A model generated the notes under the pieces. The model did no database searches. It saw only the letters and a list, made by a program, of their open reading frames with translations, and had not been told where the DNA came from. Positions 9,716 through 19,407 of a DNA stretch of 64,000 nucleotides are shown in pieces. The position numbers were made by a program, and so were the translations under genes. The DNA comes from Gammaproteobacteria bacterium (lineage in GTDB: Bacteria > Pseudomonadota > Gammaproteobacteria > Pseudomonadales > Cellvibrionaceae). The first letter of the stretch is position 1. Each line of letters opens with the position of its first letter. The stretch lies in contig SEBU01000005.1 of NCBI GenBank assembly GCA_004173475.1, forward strand, positions 430,974 through 494,973, written 5' to 3'.

Positions 9716-11197
9716 ATGAAAACTTCACAAAATAATTTCCAAGTGAAAAACCGAGTGTCGCTCCTTAGTAGCGGTGTTGCCGGATTTGATGAAGTGCTGG
9801 GCGGTGGTTTTCCTCGCCACAGTTTGTATCTGATCCAGGGCTTGGCAGGAAGTGGGAAGACAACCCTTGCATGTCAGATAGGTTTTGATCATGCCGCCAA
9901 AGGTGAAAAAGTATTGATCCTTACGTTGATTGCTGAAACGCACGGCAAGATGCTTAATCACCTCAGTAACTTTTCATTTTTTAAGGAAGAGCTCGTTGGT
10001 AAAAATATTTTAATGTTTAGCGGCTACAACGAATTATCGAAAGGTGGACTTGACGCACTGCTGCAATTGATTACCGAGATGCTTGCAAAGCACAGCGCTG
10101 GCATTTTAATTATCGACGGTTTTCGAGCAGTACGTGATTCCAGCGCATCAACTATCAATCTGTCGGAATTTATGCTTTCGCTGAACTCACTGGTTTCGTC
10201 CATGAGTTGCACAACTTTTTTGCTGTCCCCAACGGAGGGCAACGTCGCCGATTCCGAAAATACGCTGGTAGATGGCCTCATTGAATTGAGTCAATATGAA
10301 AAAGGTATGCAACTTATTCGCGAAATTAAGGTATTTAAAATTCGCGGCGGTAAACATTTATTGGGTCGCCATGTATTCGAAGTCGGCTCGGACGGCATAG
10401 TAGTTTACCCGCGTCTCGAAGCTATAAGCACCGCAGGTAGAACAATTGATGGAGCGTCTGATGATTTTGTAGGGTTCGGCATACTAGGCTGGAACAAAAT
10501 TACCAAAGGTGGCGTAAATAAAGGCTCAACAACGGAGTTATTAGGTAACCCTGGCGTTGGAAAAACGCTTATGGGTTTACATTTTATTTATGAAGGATTA
10601 CAACGCGGTGAGGCATGTTTAATTGTTGGTTTTTATGAATCGCCTCCGCGTTTGATAGCCAAAGCTCGTAACATTAACATTCATTTGGCCGAGTATATTG
10701 ATAGTGGCCAATTGCAAATTATTTGGAATCCACCGCTGGAAATATCCGTAGATGCTCTTGCACATCAGATTCTGGAAAACGTTGAGCAACGCAAAGTGTC
10801 CCGTTTACTTGTAGATGGAATGGATGGCTTGCTCGATATTATTATGCACATCGGGCGCGCGCGGTCGTTTCTTACGGCCCTGGTTAATGAGTTGCGCTGT
10901 CGTCAGGTAACAACTTTTGTTACGCGCGAATTACCATACATTGGAAAGATGCAAGACAATTGCGACTCTGGGCCATCTTCAATTCTGTACGAAAATATAA
11001 TGTTATTGCAGTACGTAGAAATCAGTGGCGTTAATCATCGCCAAATTGCCGTTTTAAAATTACGACAAAATAGTTACGATTCCGCCAATCACATCATGTT
11101 AATTTCGGATAATGGCGTATCCATAGGCAGCCGTGTATCTATAGAAAAATTGGCCCAGGAAATTGTGAAAACCAACGCTGTGACGAATGAGCCGTGA
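9716..11197 (+). CDS. KaiC-like protein with two RecA-type ATPase domains
   Basis: Two Walker A motifs (GLAGSGKTT; GNPGVGKTL), Walker B-like ILIIDGF and LLVDGMDG, tandem KaiC architecture. Confidence 0.88.
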   Translation: MKTSQNNFQVKNRVSLLSSGVAGFDEVLGGGFPRHSLYLIQGLAGSGKTTLACQIGFDHAAKGEKVLILTLIAETHGKMLNHLSNFSFFKEELVGKNILMFSGYNELSKGGLDALLQLITEMLAKHSAGILIIDGFRAVRDSSASTINLSEFMLSLNSLVSSMSCTTFLLSPTEGNVADSENTLVDGLIELSQYEKGMQLIREIKVFKIRGGKHLLGRHVFEVGSDGIVVYPRLEAISTAGRTIDGASDDFVGFGILGWNKITKGGVNKGSTTELLGNPGVGKTLMGLHFIYEGLQRGEACLIVGFYESPPRLIAKARNINIHLAEYIDSGQLQIIWNPPLEISVDALAHQILENVEQRKVSRLLVDGMDGLLDIIMHIGRARSFLTALVNELRCRQVTTFVTRELPYIGKMQDNCDSGPSSILYENIMLLQYVEISGVNHRQIAVLKLRQNSYDSANHIMLISDNGVSIGSRVSIEKLAQEIVKTNAVTNEP

Positions 11198-11592
11198 TGA
11201 ACGACGAGACCGTCACTAACGCCTCAAGCGACGATATCGTCATATTAATTGTTGACGACGAACCCGATATTACGACTACCTACACGATGCTGTTTGAACA
11301 CTACGGTTATAGTGTTCGTACAGCATCTGACGGTAAGGATGCGTTAAAAATAATTGATGCTGTTGCGCCAGATGTAATTATCTCTGATTACATGATGCCG
11401 CTAATGACTGGTGCAGAATTGTGTACTGTCTTAAAAAATAATCTGCGCTGGAAAGATACGCCTTTTATTTTGGTGAGCGCTGCTTTCCACGTAAAAGACA
11501 TTGATACCCCCTACGATTTGCTTATGCAAAAGCCCGTCGCATTTAACGCGCTCCTAAAAGAAATACAGCGCCTGTTAATGAAAAAATCTTAA
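11197..11592 (+). CDS. single-domain response regulator (REC)
   Basis: IVDDEPDIT, PDVIISDYMMP, FILVSA, QKPV receiver motifs; ATG overlaps the stop of the KaiC-like gene (TGATG). Confidence 0.92.
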   Translation: MNDETVTNASSDDIVILIVDDEPDITTTYTMLFEHYGYSVRTASDGKDALKIIDAVAPDVIISDYMMPLMTGAELCTVLKNNLRWKDTPFILVSAAFHVKDIDTPYDLLMQKPVAFNALLKEIQRLLMKKS

Positions 11593-11853
11593 TATCTTTA
11601 ATTGCTAGAGCACTATTCTGCAACTCTCTCTGCCTAAATCACGCCTGGTTGTTTGAAACGATACCTTGTTTCGAAAAGGTAATATCAACAAACTTGCCTG
11701 TGCGGCAATTAAACATTAATAGCAGAGGTTTATCGGTACTTAGGTTTAAGGCTTACAGCTTACAAAATTGGAACAGAGGGAGGATACGCTCGTTATAAAA
11801 TCTAACGGTAAATAGTTGCGAGGAGAGGTTAATGGAAGTCAGTAAAAACGAGA

Positions 11854-11885
11854 CGAAAAAAAAGCGAAATCCAAAAATTTCGCTT
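11854..11885 (-). terminator. intrinsic terminator downstream of the cold-shock gene
   Basis: 9-bp stem AAGCGAAAT/ATTTCGCTT with A tract on the + strand (U tract on the minus transcript). Confidence 0.75.
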
Positions 11886-11929
11886 CTTATACATGTTCCG
11901 CCAACTTACATTAGCGGATCAGCATCCAA

Positions 11930-12139
11930 TTAAATGGCAACAATATTTTCTGCTTGCGGGCCTTTTGGACCTTGGGTCACGGTGAAGCTCACGCGTTGGC
12001 CTTCGGTTAAAGTTTTAAAGCCAGAGCCAGAAATAGCACTGAAGTGAGCAAAAACATCAGCTCCAGAGTCTTGCTGAATGAAACCGAAACCTTTAGCTTC
12101 GTTGAACCACTTTACTGCACCAGTAGAAGTTTTAGACAT
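11930..12139 (-). CDS. cold-shock domain protein (CspA family)
   Basis: [30 protein letters not shown]. Confidence 0.97.
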   Translation of the reverse strand: MSKTSTGAVKWFNEAKGFGFIQQDSGADVFAHFSAISGSGFKTLTEGQRVSFTVTQGPKGPQAENIVAI

Positions 12140-12735
12140 AATATGTACCTATTTACAACAAATGATTTACCCAAGAGGGTGTTAGGCTGGAAACTCAAAA
12201 ATTACTTATGTAAACAGGACGAAATACTATCTTCGAAGTGCGGGGCATAAATATAAGCGGGCTTTCAACTGCTAACCACTGTACAGGTCTTTGAACTAAA
12301 GTCAAGTAAGCAATTATTTTTAAAAGCCCGTTAGCAAAAATTAACGGACGTATTCCAAGTTTTTGTCGGTTTTAATGCCAATGCGCTTAGAGTCTCAGTT
12401 TAAAAGATATGAAATGGCATTTAAACCTGGATATTACAAATACAGCAAGACCTTCTTTATTCAGGCGTTTCAAGAGGCGACCTTTGATGACACCGCAATA
12501 ATAGATTCAAACGGACAAACGGTTAGCGCAAATAACGCAGGAGAATTCAAATAGATTACGTGAAGATGGCTAAGATACCTGAGCCAAATTCCTTCTCATT
12601 TTTTGGGGATTAGTTGGGTTGCTTCATAGTAGAAAGAAAATTCAAGATAATCAGGTTTATTAAGCATATGAAAATCTGGTTTGTTTATAAAACGGTTTTG
12701 ATCATCTTTAAACTTTAAAAAATATCGACTTTCCG

Positions 12736-12767
12736 AAAAAAAGCAGAGCGATCAAATCGCCCCGCTT
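12736..12767 (-). terminator. intrinsic terminator downstream of the 12860..13756 hydrolase
   Basis: Minus strand AAGCGGGGCGAT-ttg-ATCGCTCTGCTT (12 bp including GU pairs) followed by a T tract. Confidence 0.7.
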
Positions 12768-12859
12768 ATATTCACATTGCTATGATTTTTTTGTAAACCG
12801 AGTAAGAACTCCAGCCACCTAAAAAGTGTCGATACTCCTTTTTTTGTAGATCGTAAATT

Positions 12860-13756
12860 TTAACGCATGTTCTTTTTGTCAAAACTCCAGCCTTGCATTT
12901 CAGCTATTGTCGGCTTCTTGCCTACGAATAAACGACTCGCTTTTTTATCGCCCTTCAACTGCCAGCTAAACCAGGCGGTTGCCACTTTGGCAAAATCACC
13001 GCCATTGGGTTGCGCGTAGGTTCCTCCGTGACCAACATCCAAATTGCCGACGAATACAGGAACGTGATTTAGTTTAGCAACATCATCCATACCATTTTTA
13101 TAGGCGATATCGGAAGGCCCGCCCAATAGATAAAGCGTTGGAGTGTGAATTTTTGTCAAATGTGTTTTATCCAATTGCGGCATCATCGGCATAGCGTTGC
13201 CACGAATAGGATCAATAAATATTCCGCTGTTAGCGACAAGCAATGTGGTAGCTCTTGGATCAGCTGCAACTTCCAATGCCTGCAAACCGCCGCACGACAT
13301 TCCTGCTACACCGATATTTTTAGTATCAATTTTTTTGAAATAGCTACTTTTGGCATCATTGTTTTGCGCGATCGCCCAATCAATAGCATCTCGCAATTTT
13401 AATGAGGTTGAACGCTCTTTATTTTGTTCGCCAGTCTCGTTTGGCATTGTTCCAATAGCAACCACCATAAAACCGTGCGATGCGATTTCATTTAAAAAGT
13501 TGACGTGTTCAAAAGGTGAATCAAAGCACGCGCCATTACCCCAAACAATCAGGGGTAGGCTTTTTTTACCTTTGAATCCGTCTATATCCTTTGGTCTGAA
13601 AATGGTGTGCGTTGGCAATGAGGCATCGGTCATCATTATCGCATGATATTTGCCGTTACCGCCGTTTTCAATAACTTGGGAAGCGACTTCCTGCGCGTGA
13701 GAAAGGGGCACAATCGATAATACCAATGACAGCACTACGCATTTTATTTTTTTCAT
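12860..13756 (-). CDS. secreted alpha/beta hydrolase (dienelactone hydrolase/chlorophyllase-like)
   Basis: Signal peptide; GVAGMSCGGLQ nucleophile elbow; DVGHGGTY. Confidence 0.8.
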   Translation of the reverse strand: MKKIKCVVLSLVLSIVPLSHAQEVASQVIENGGNGKYHAIMMTDASLPTHTIFRPKDIDGFKGKKSLPLIVWGNGACFDSPFEHVNFLNEIASHGFMVVAIGTMPNETGEQNKERSTSLKLRDAIDWAIAQNNDAKSSYFKKIDTKNIGVAGMSCGGLQALEVAADPRATTLLVANSGIFIDPIRGNAMPMMPQLDKTHLTKIHTPTLYLLGGPSDIAYKNGMDDVAKLNHVPVFVGNLDVGHGGTYAQPNGGDFAKVATAWFSWQLKGDKKASRLFVGKKPTIAEMQGWSFDKKNMR

Positions 13757-13874
13757 AAAATTGATTCCAAGTTTTAACGTTGATGAATTTTATAATGTTA
13801 TTCGTTATGCCAGCAGCATCCAGCGACTACTTAAGGCACTGGACTTAATTCGCTAGACGATGCATTGAATATTT

Positions 13875-15449
13875 TTAACGTACTGATTTAATTAGTTGCA
13901 TCAATTCACGGTCATGATTATTGAGAATTTTTGGCTCTTTATCGAAGATCATGGTTTCGCCGTTCTCACGTGTGTAAGGTCTCCATGCTGGTAATGATTT
14001 ATCGTTAGGGTTACCGGTCTTCGCAAAATTTATCCATGCTGAACTCATTTTTTTCGAAAGATTTTTTGCGTCGTCGCTGGTGCCTGTCCAGTGTTTACCA
14101 AGCTCAATATTGTTAAATGCCAAGGGAATATCCAAGCCGTGGAAGGAACCTTTGCTGTCATCTTCAACATCACTTTTCCACGTCAGCAGATAGGTATAGA
14201 CCGGGGCTCTTGTTTTAGCAGAGCGAGCGTCGGCGGTCACGATAGTATTGGGACGGAAAAGCGTATCTATCGACAACAAATCCTGCGGAACATAATTGGG
14301 GTATGTTTTTTCAAATAAATTGATGTAGGTTTCGGTTTTATCGCCATAGGTTTTTGCTAAACGTCTTTTTGCATCTTCCAGCGTAAGATTTTTTTCAGCG
14401 TACGCAGTTTTCACAAGCTCATTAAATGTTGTACCTATCAACAGCGGAATATCTTTTGATATATCTGCAAAATCCGGAGTAAAAGGTTGTTGCAGTAAAT
14501 CTATTCCATCTGGAATGGGTGCAAACCCAACCATGGTGGTAGAGCCGGGAGTTCGTAAACCCACGGTTTTTTCCAGAGCCTTATTCCCCGCCTCAACTAA
14601 TTGCTTGTAAGGAATACTGTTAAGCTGGCTGATGTTGTCTTTAGTAAGGCCGAGAGTTTCTACCAACGCCTTGCCAACCTGAGTCGACTTCTCCTTCGTC
14701 ATCACATTCAATAGTGTTCCACTTTGAATAATGGCTTTATTAAATAGACCTTTTGCTGCAGGCATGGACAATAATGTGCCTACTTTTCCACCGCCACCGG
14801 ATTCGCCAAGGATAGTTACGTTCGCCGGATCGCCACCAAAATTGCGAATATTTTTGTTTACCCACTCAAGCGCGGCTACTACATCTAACATACCAACATT
14901 GGCAGAGTGCGCGTACTGATCACCAAACGCGGATAAATCCAGAAAGCCCAAAATGTTTAGCCGATGATTTATCGAAACCAAAACGATATCGCCTTTTTGC
15001 GCGAGCATTTTTCCATCGGTAATTGGGTCATCACTTGCACCTACGCTAAAACCGCCACCGTGAAGCCAAAACATCACTGGCCTTTTTTTGCCATCGTTTA
15101 CTCCACGCGTCCACACATTGACTGTAAATAATTTTTGTTCATTCATGGCCGACTCCGGCGACCATGAATTCACTTGCATCGCGATAGGGCCAAACTTTGT
15201 GTGCTCACGGACACCTTCCCATGCATCAGGCGCTTGTGGTGGCATAAATCTTTCAGCTTTCGCATAGGGAATGCCTTTGAAACTAAAAACCCCATCATCA
15301 TAACTGCCAGAAATAGAGCCATAAGTTGTTTTCACAATAGGGGCTTTTGGATACTGGTTTGTTGTAGGGCCACAAGATGTAAGACCGAAGATGGTGAGTA
15401 ACGCGGCAATGAATAAAGAGCAGGTATGAAAGCAAGCGAGTTTTTTCAT
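13875..15449 (-). CDS. carboxylesterase type B
   Basis: Lipoprotein-type signal (LTSCG); VMFWLHGGGFSVG; ILGESGGGGKV; GFKGIPYA. Confidence 0.92.
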   Translation of the reverse strand: MKKLACFHTCSLFIAALLTIFGLTSCGPTTNQYPKAPIVKTTYGSISGSYDDGVFSFKGIPYAKAERFMPPQAPDAWEGVREHTKFGPIAMQVNSWSPESAMNEQKLFTVNVWTRGVNDGKKRPVMFWLHGGGFSVGASDDPITDGKMLAQKGDIVLVSINHRLNILGFLDLSAFGDQYAHSANVGMLDVVAALEWVNKNIRNFGGDPANVTILGESGGGGKVGTLLSMPAAKGLFNKAIIQSGTLLNVMTKEKSTQVGKALVETLGLTKDNISQLNSIPYKQLVEAGNKALEKTVGLRTPGSTTMVGFAPIPDGIDLLQQPFTPDFADISKDIPLLIGTTFNELVKTAYAEKNLTLEDAKRRLAKTYGDKTETYINLFEKTYPNYVPQDLLSIDTLFRPNTIVTADARSAKTRAPVYTYLLTWKSDVEDDSKGSFHGLDIPLAFNNIELGKHWTGTSDDAKNLSKKMSSAWINFAKTGNPNDKSLPAWRPYTRENGETMIFDKEPKILNNHDRELMQLIKSVR

Positions 15450-15816
15450 GAGAGGCTACTTTGATTGATAAGAGATGCTGTTTTGAAGCGGTGGTTAATC
15501 TAATCATCCATGGCACATTAATTATTAACTAGAAAATAGGCTTCAGTTGTCCGTGCAGTAAATTAGCAGATTGTAATACAAATACCCATGGGTTTGCGTA
15601 TTGTTTGATTCCATGATTTGAAAATGTTGGCTTACGCGCTTTTGAGAGAAAACATTTATTGATGGGAAATTCACTACTAAATGTTTTTCAGACTCGTGAG
15701 CCCCGTCGGTCAGGCGAGCTGCATTCGATCATAAATCCTAAAGCGTTTTCGCCGCGCGCGAAAATCGAACCAGAGTTTATAAAAATCGGCGCACACTAAT
15801 CGCGATCAAACACGCG

Positions 15817-16527
15817 CTATTTACAGCAACTCGAATTTTCCTTTTGCGCGTATTCGTCGTGCAGCTTCCACCATTGATAGGGTTCGGTTTGTGGCCAACC
15901 TGACGGGGAATCCTCCCAATTTTCCTGGCGGCCCAATGGTGTAAGGTCAAGAAAGGTCCAAACGCTGCCTAAATGCTCGACACCGCGGCCGGTAGAAAAA
16001 TAGGTGTGATAAACATTGCCAGAATCTTGTAAAAAAATATTCAAACCATGGCCGTCTTCTACCATGAAATCGGGGTTGAAATTGTCATTGGTGGAATACC
16101 ACGGAATATCCCATTCCATACGCTGTTTGAACGGCGTAATTTCGTTAATGGGTGCGCGTGAAACTAATACAAAGGTGGTGTCACGCGCATTCAAATGCTC
16201 AAGATGGCAAACCATATCGGTAAACATACAGCAGCCAGGACAGGGAGATTCGTCGGCGGGCTTGAGCATGTGGTGATATACAATTAACTGGCGACGTCCT
16301 TCAAATAAATCTCGCAGTTCAATCTCGCCCTCCTCGCCCACAAATTTATATTTTTTCGTTACCAGCACCATTGGCTGGCGTCTTCGTTCGGCCGCCAAGG
16401 CATCACTTGCATGCGTAATCGCCTTTTCTTTTTCTAAGAGTTCTTCATGTTTTTTTACCCACTCCTCCTGGCTGACGACTGGCGGTAGTGATTTTAATGG
16501 CGTGGGAGTTTTCGAGGAATTAGCCAT
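15817..16527 (-). CDS. DUF899 family thioredoxin-like protein
   Basis: LFEGRRQLIVYHHMLKPADESPCPGCCMFTDMV, WDIPWYST typical of DUF899. Confidence 0.85.
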   Translation of the reverse strand: MANSSKTPTPLKSLPPVVSQEEWVKKHEELLEKEKAITHASDALAAERRRQPMVLVTKKYKFVGEEGEIELRDLFEGRRQLIVYHHMLKPADESPCPGCCMFTDMVCHLEHLNARDTTFVLVSRAPINEITPFKQRMEWDIPWYSTNDNFNPDFMVEDGHGLNIFLQDSGNVYHTYFSTGRGVEHLGSVWTFLDLTPLGRQENWEDSPSGWPQTEPYQWWKLHDEYAQKENSSCCK

Positions 16528-16838
16528 GATCTTTTCCTATTAATGAATATATCGCAGTAAAGTTTCGACAATTGAGTACAAAATCAATCAATACCTATTA
16601 GTTAGTCGATTGAGAATTTCATAATCGACAGTTGCGACATAAAAACATATGAATAAAATTCTCCAGGCGTTTCAATTGACATTCGATAGCATTTGAAGAG
16701 GTGACATGATGATGTTCGGATATAGAATTTCTACATGATCTACGAACCGCTGGCGAGTACCAACATCTCCTTTTAAAAAGCTTGAGCTCCGTTCAACACA
16801 GTGCATGTAAGCTACAGACTAAATAAAATGGTTGTCTC

Positions 16839-17093
16839 TTATTTACAGACGATCAGCTCTTCACCCAAATGATACACATTATTTACGGCGACATAAGTAC
16901 CTGAAACTATGCCGGTTAAAGGTACGAGAATTACACCCGATATCGAATAGTAGCTGTTTGTACCCTTAGCAAGGTCAAGAACTTTAAGAGTTTTTTTATC
17001 ACTCGATATTTCACACCTATTACGGTTCGAAAAATCTTTTTCCGGTACAACGATGCATCCGGTCAATAAAATTGCTAACACCATTCCGCTCAT
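16839..17093 (-). CDS. small putative lipoprotein
   Basis: MSGMVLAILLTGCIVVPEKDF lipobox (LTGC); start at internal Met preferred over the 17162 ORF limit. Confidence 0.55.
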   Translation of the reverse strand: MSGMVLAILLTGCIVVPEKDFSNRNRCEISSDKKTLKVLDLAKGTNSYYSISGVILVPLTGIVSGTYVAVNNVYHLGEELIVCK

Positions 17094-17343
17094 TATGTAC
17101 TTCAAATTTTTCTCCGTTAGACAACATAACTTATATAGAAAGAGCCAGAAACAATGCTCCATCGCTCGTGAATATAAATCTTAAAACTAACTCGCTTAAC
17201 AACAACTGTACGGATGATTTTCTGTTAGCTAAAAAAGTGTGGAACAGAAACTAAAGAGGAAATCGGACAAAGCTGTAGACAGCTCTGGATAGATTCGCAG
17301 GGACTACCGAAGTTATTTATAAAGACCGCGCGCTCAGTTTTCG

Positions 17344-18459
17344 TTAGGGTTCGTTGCCGCTCAACAAGTGTTGCTTTTGTTCTTTACTCATTAAGGCAAT
17401 TAGCGGTGCCAATTGATGGAGCGCTGAGGCTATTTGATTTTTTGCCATTTCTGGTTTTCCGGCTGCGATTGCTTCCAATAGACGATCTATCGAAATCGTT
17501 ACTGCTGCTTCGGCCAACTGAGCAGTTTCAAGTTTTAATATTTGAACCTCACCGCTACCCACTTTCTTGGCATTAACCAGGGCTTGTTCTGCAGAATGAA
17601 CCAACTCTTTGATGGTGGCAGGGCTGCCTTTTCTAACGGTAGAAATGCCGGCGGACATAGAAATGCTGATGGCTTCGCCGCCTATAGTAATTTTGAAGGA
17701 CTTTATTTGCTCACATAGGCGTTTCGCTAGAATAACTACACCTTCGGTTTTGGCCATTGGCAAAATTGCGATAAATTTTTCAAAGCCGTAACGCCCCACA
17801 CTGTCTTCGCTGCGAATCGCGCTCAACATTTTGGTCGCTGTCTGTTTGATGATGCGATTTGCAGCTGCTTCACCAATACGTTGATAAAGCGTTTTAAAAT
17901 CATCTAGCTCAAATATAATCACCGCCATATTTTCACCATGGCGATTTGCAAACGATAAATCCTTTTTCAGCTGTTGATTGATCCCGTTACGATTTAAGGT
18001 GCCAGTTAGTAAATCAATATCGGCACTCTTTTGCAGATTAACTTTGTCCCTGCGATAACTAGCGTGCGCTTCCGCTCGGGCCACTAACTCAGCAGATTTA
18101 AACGGCTTGCTAATAAAATCCGTGGCGCCTAGCTCGAATACCTTTCTTTTAACATCTTCCTCATCGGCCGCCCCGGTAATTACAATGATGGGCTGGTTGC
18201 GAATACCCTCGTTTTCGGATTGCCTGATTCGTTGAATAAGCCCATACCCATCAAGCTTTGGCATCCCCAAATCAGTAAAAATCACATGGATACTCTCGTC
18301 GGCGCAAATTTTCTCCCACGCCTCCTCGCCGTCTTCTACCACGACCAGATCGAATTGTTCCGATAGGATTTTCGTTGCGGTTAATCTGACCACCTTGGAA
18401 TCGTCGGCAAGAAGAATTTTTCCTCTGGCTTGAGTGTCTTCACTTTTGCTTTCAGTCAT
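17344..18459 (-). CDS. receiver domain plus degenerate GGDEF domain protein
   Basis: REC motifs (LLADDSKVVR, VIFTDLGMP, FISKPFK) and a GGDEF fold with active-site loop YGFEKF instead of GG(D/E)EF. Confidence 0.85.
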   Translation of the reverse strand: MTESKSEDTQARGKILLADDSKVVRLTATKILSEQFDLVVVEDGEEAWEKICADESIHVIFTDLGMPKLDGYGLIQRIRQSENEGIRNQPIIVITGAADEEDVKRKVFELGATDFISKPFKSAELVARAEAHASYRRDKVNLQKSADIDLLTGTLNRNGINQQLKKDLSFANRHGENMAVIIFELDDFKTLYQRIGEAAANRIIKQTATKMLSAIRSEDSVGRYGFEKFIAILPMAKTEGVVILAKRLCEQIKSFKITIGGEAISISMSAGISTVRKGSPATIKELVHSAEQALVNAKKVGSGEVQILKLETAQLAEAAVTISIDRLLEAIAAGKPEMAKNQIASALHQLAPLIALMSKEQKQHLLSGNEP

Positions 18460-19407
18460 GGCAATTATCTACAAATAATATTGGGCTATTAGCTATAGAG
18501 AATAGTTGATGGAGTAAAAGTCGCCATTAATGAGTGCCTCAAAGGGTGAGGGACACATACTGGAGTGATGTTGTGCGCGCTGTGGGGATATTACGTTTAG
18601 GCCTTCTATGGCAGCAAAACAAAACCTGAGGAGACCATTCTATTAAATGGCGCATCGATGCTATTTATCGTTAAATACTTCGACAGATTCAGTCGCCCCA
18701 TAGCGCGCTCAAAAAACGAACAAGATGACGCCGCATTTCTCTATGAATAATGGCCCGGAATTTTCTTCGAGCCTACTGTTACAAAAATTCTCAACGCGCA
18801 TTTTTGTCACGGTCATCCCGTGGTAAAAAAATTAAAATATTTTTCAAGATTTTTAATTTTATTATTAGTTGTTTTAATTTCGCCTATAAAATTAGTGCCA
18901 ACTTCAACTCTGGTGATAAACATTGGATCCAATTTTTCTTTATTCGGCTTGAATAAGTTTTCTTATGATTTTTCCCGATAAAAATAGAGTTTATCTAGTA
19001 TCAGTTTAAGCCCCATACCGCCAAACAAAAATTATTTTTCAGTTTCCGCATTAAATTTTAAATAATTTTTTTAGCCGATGTGTCGTCGAAATATTTTTCT
19101 AAAAAGTTTTCAGTTTCGCCTTAAATATCGTTTTTGACGCTGAAAACCGCCCTCATCAACGATTCTAATTTAACGTAATATATTATTTTTTTCTAATAGC
19201 GTTTCATTAGAAGTGAAATAAAAACTATCCGTTAGTATTGCGCGGCAAACTGAGGTCATGAATGGAAATAAATCGTTTTCATCATGGGCTTATGTTTGAA
19301 TTTAATTTTAACCGGCGCAATCTTGCGCCTCATCTGGAGGAGCGAAGCCACTATTATGATGTTATTGGCAAGCAGTGCTCTTCGTTAATGAATACATGCG
19401 AGGACAT

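Noticed and set aside
12363-12554. 63-aa + ORF
   Set aside because: No RBS or recognised motif that I could support; low-complexity short ORF in an intergenic region.
18750-18956. 68-aa + ORF in the AT-rich intergenic region
   Set aside because: Phe/Ile/Lys-rich translation typical of AT-rich noncoding DNA.
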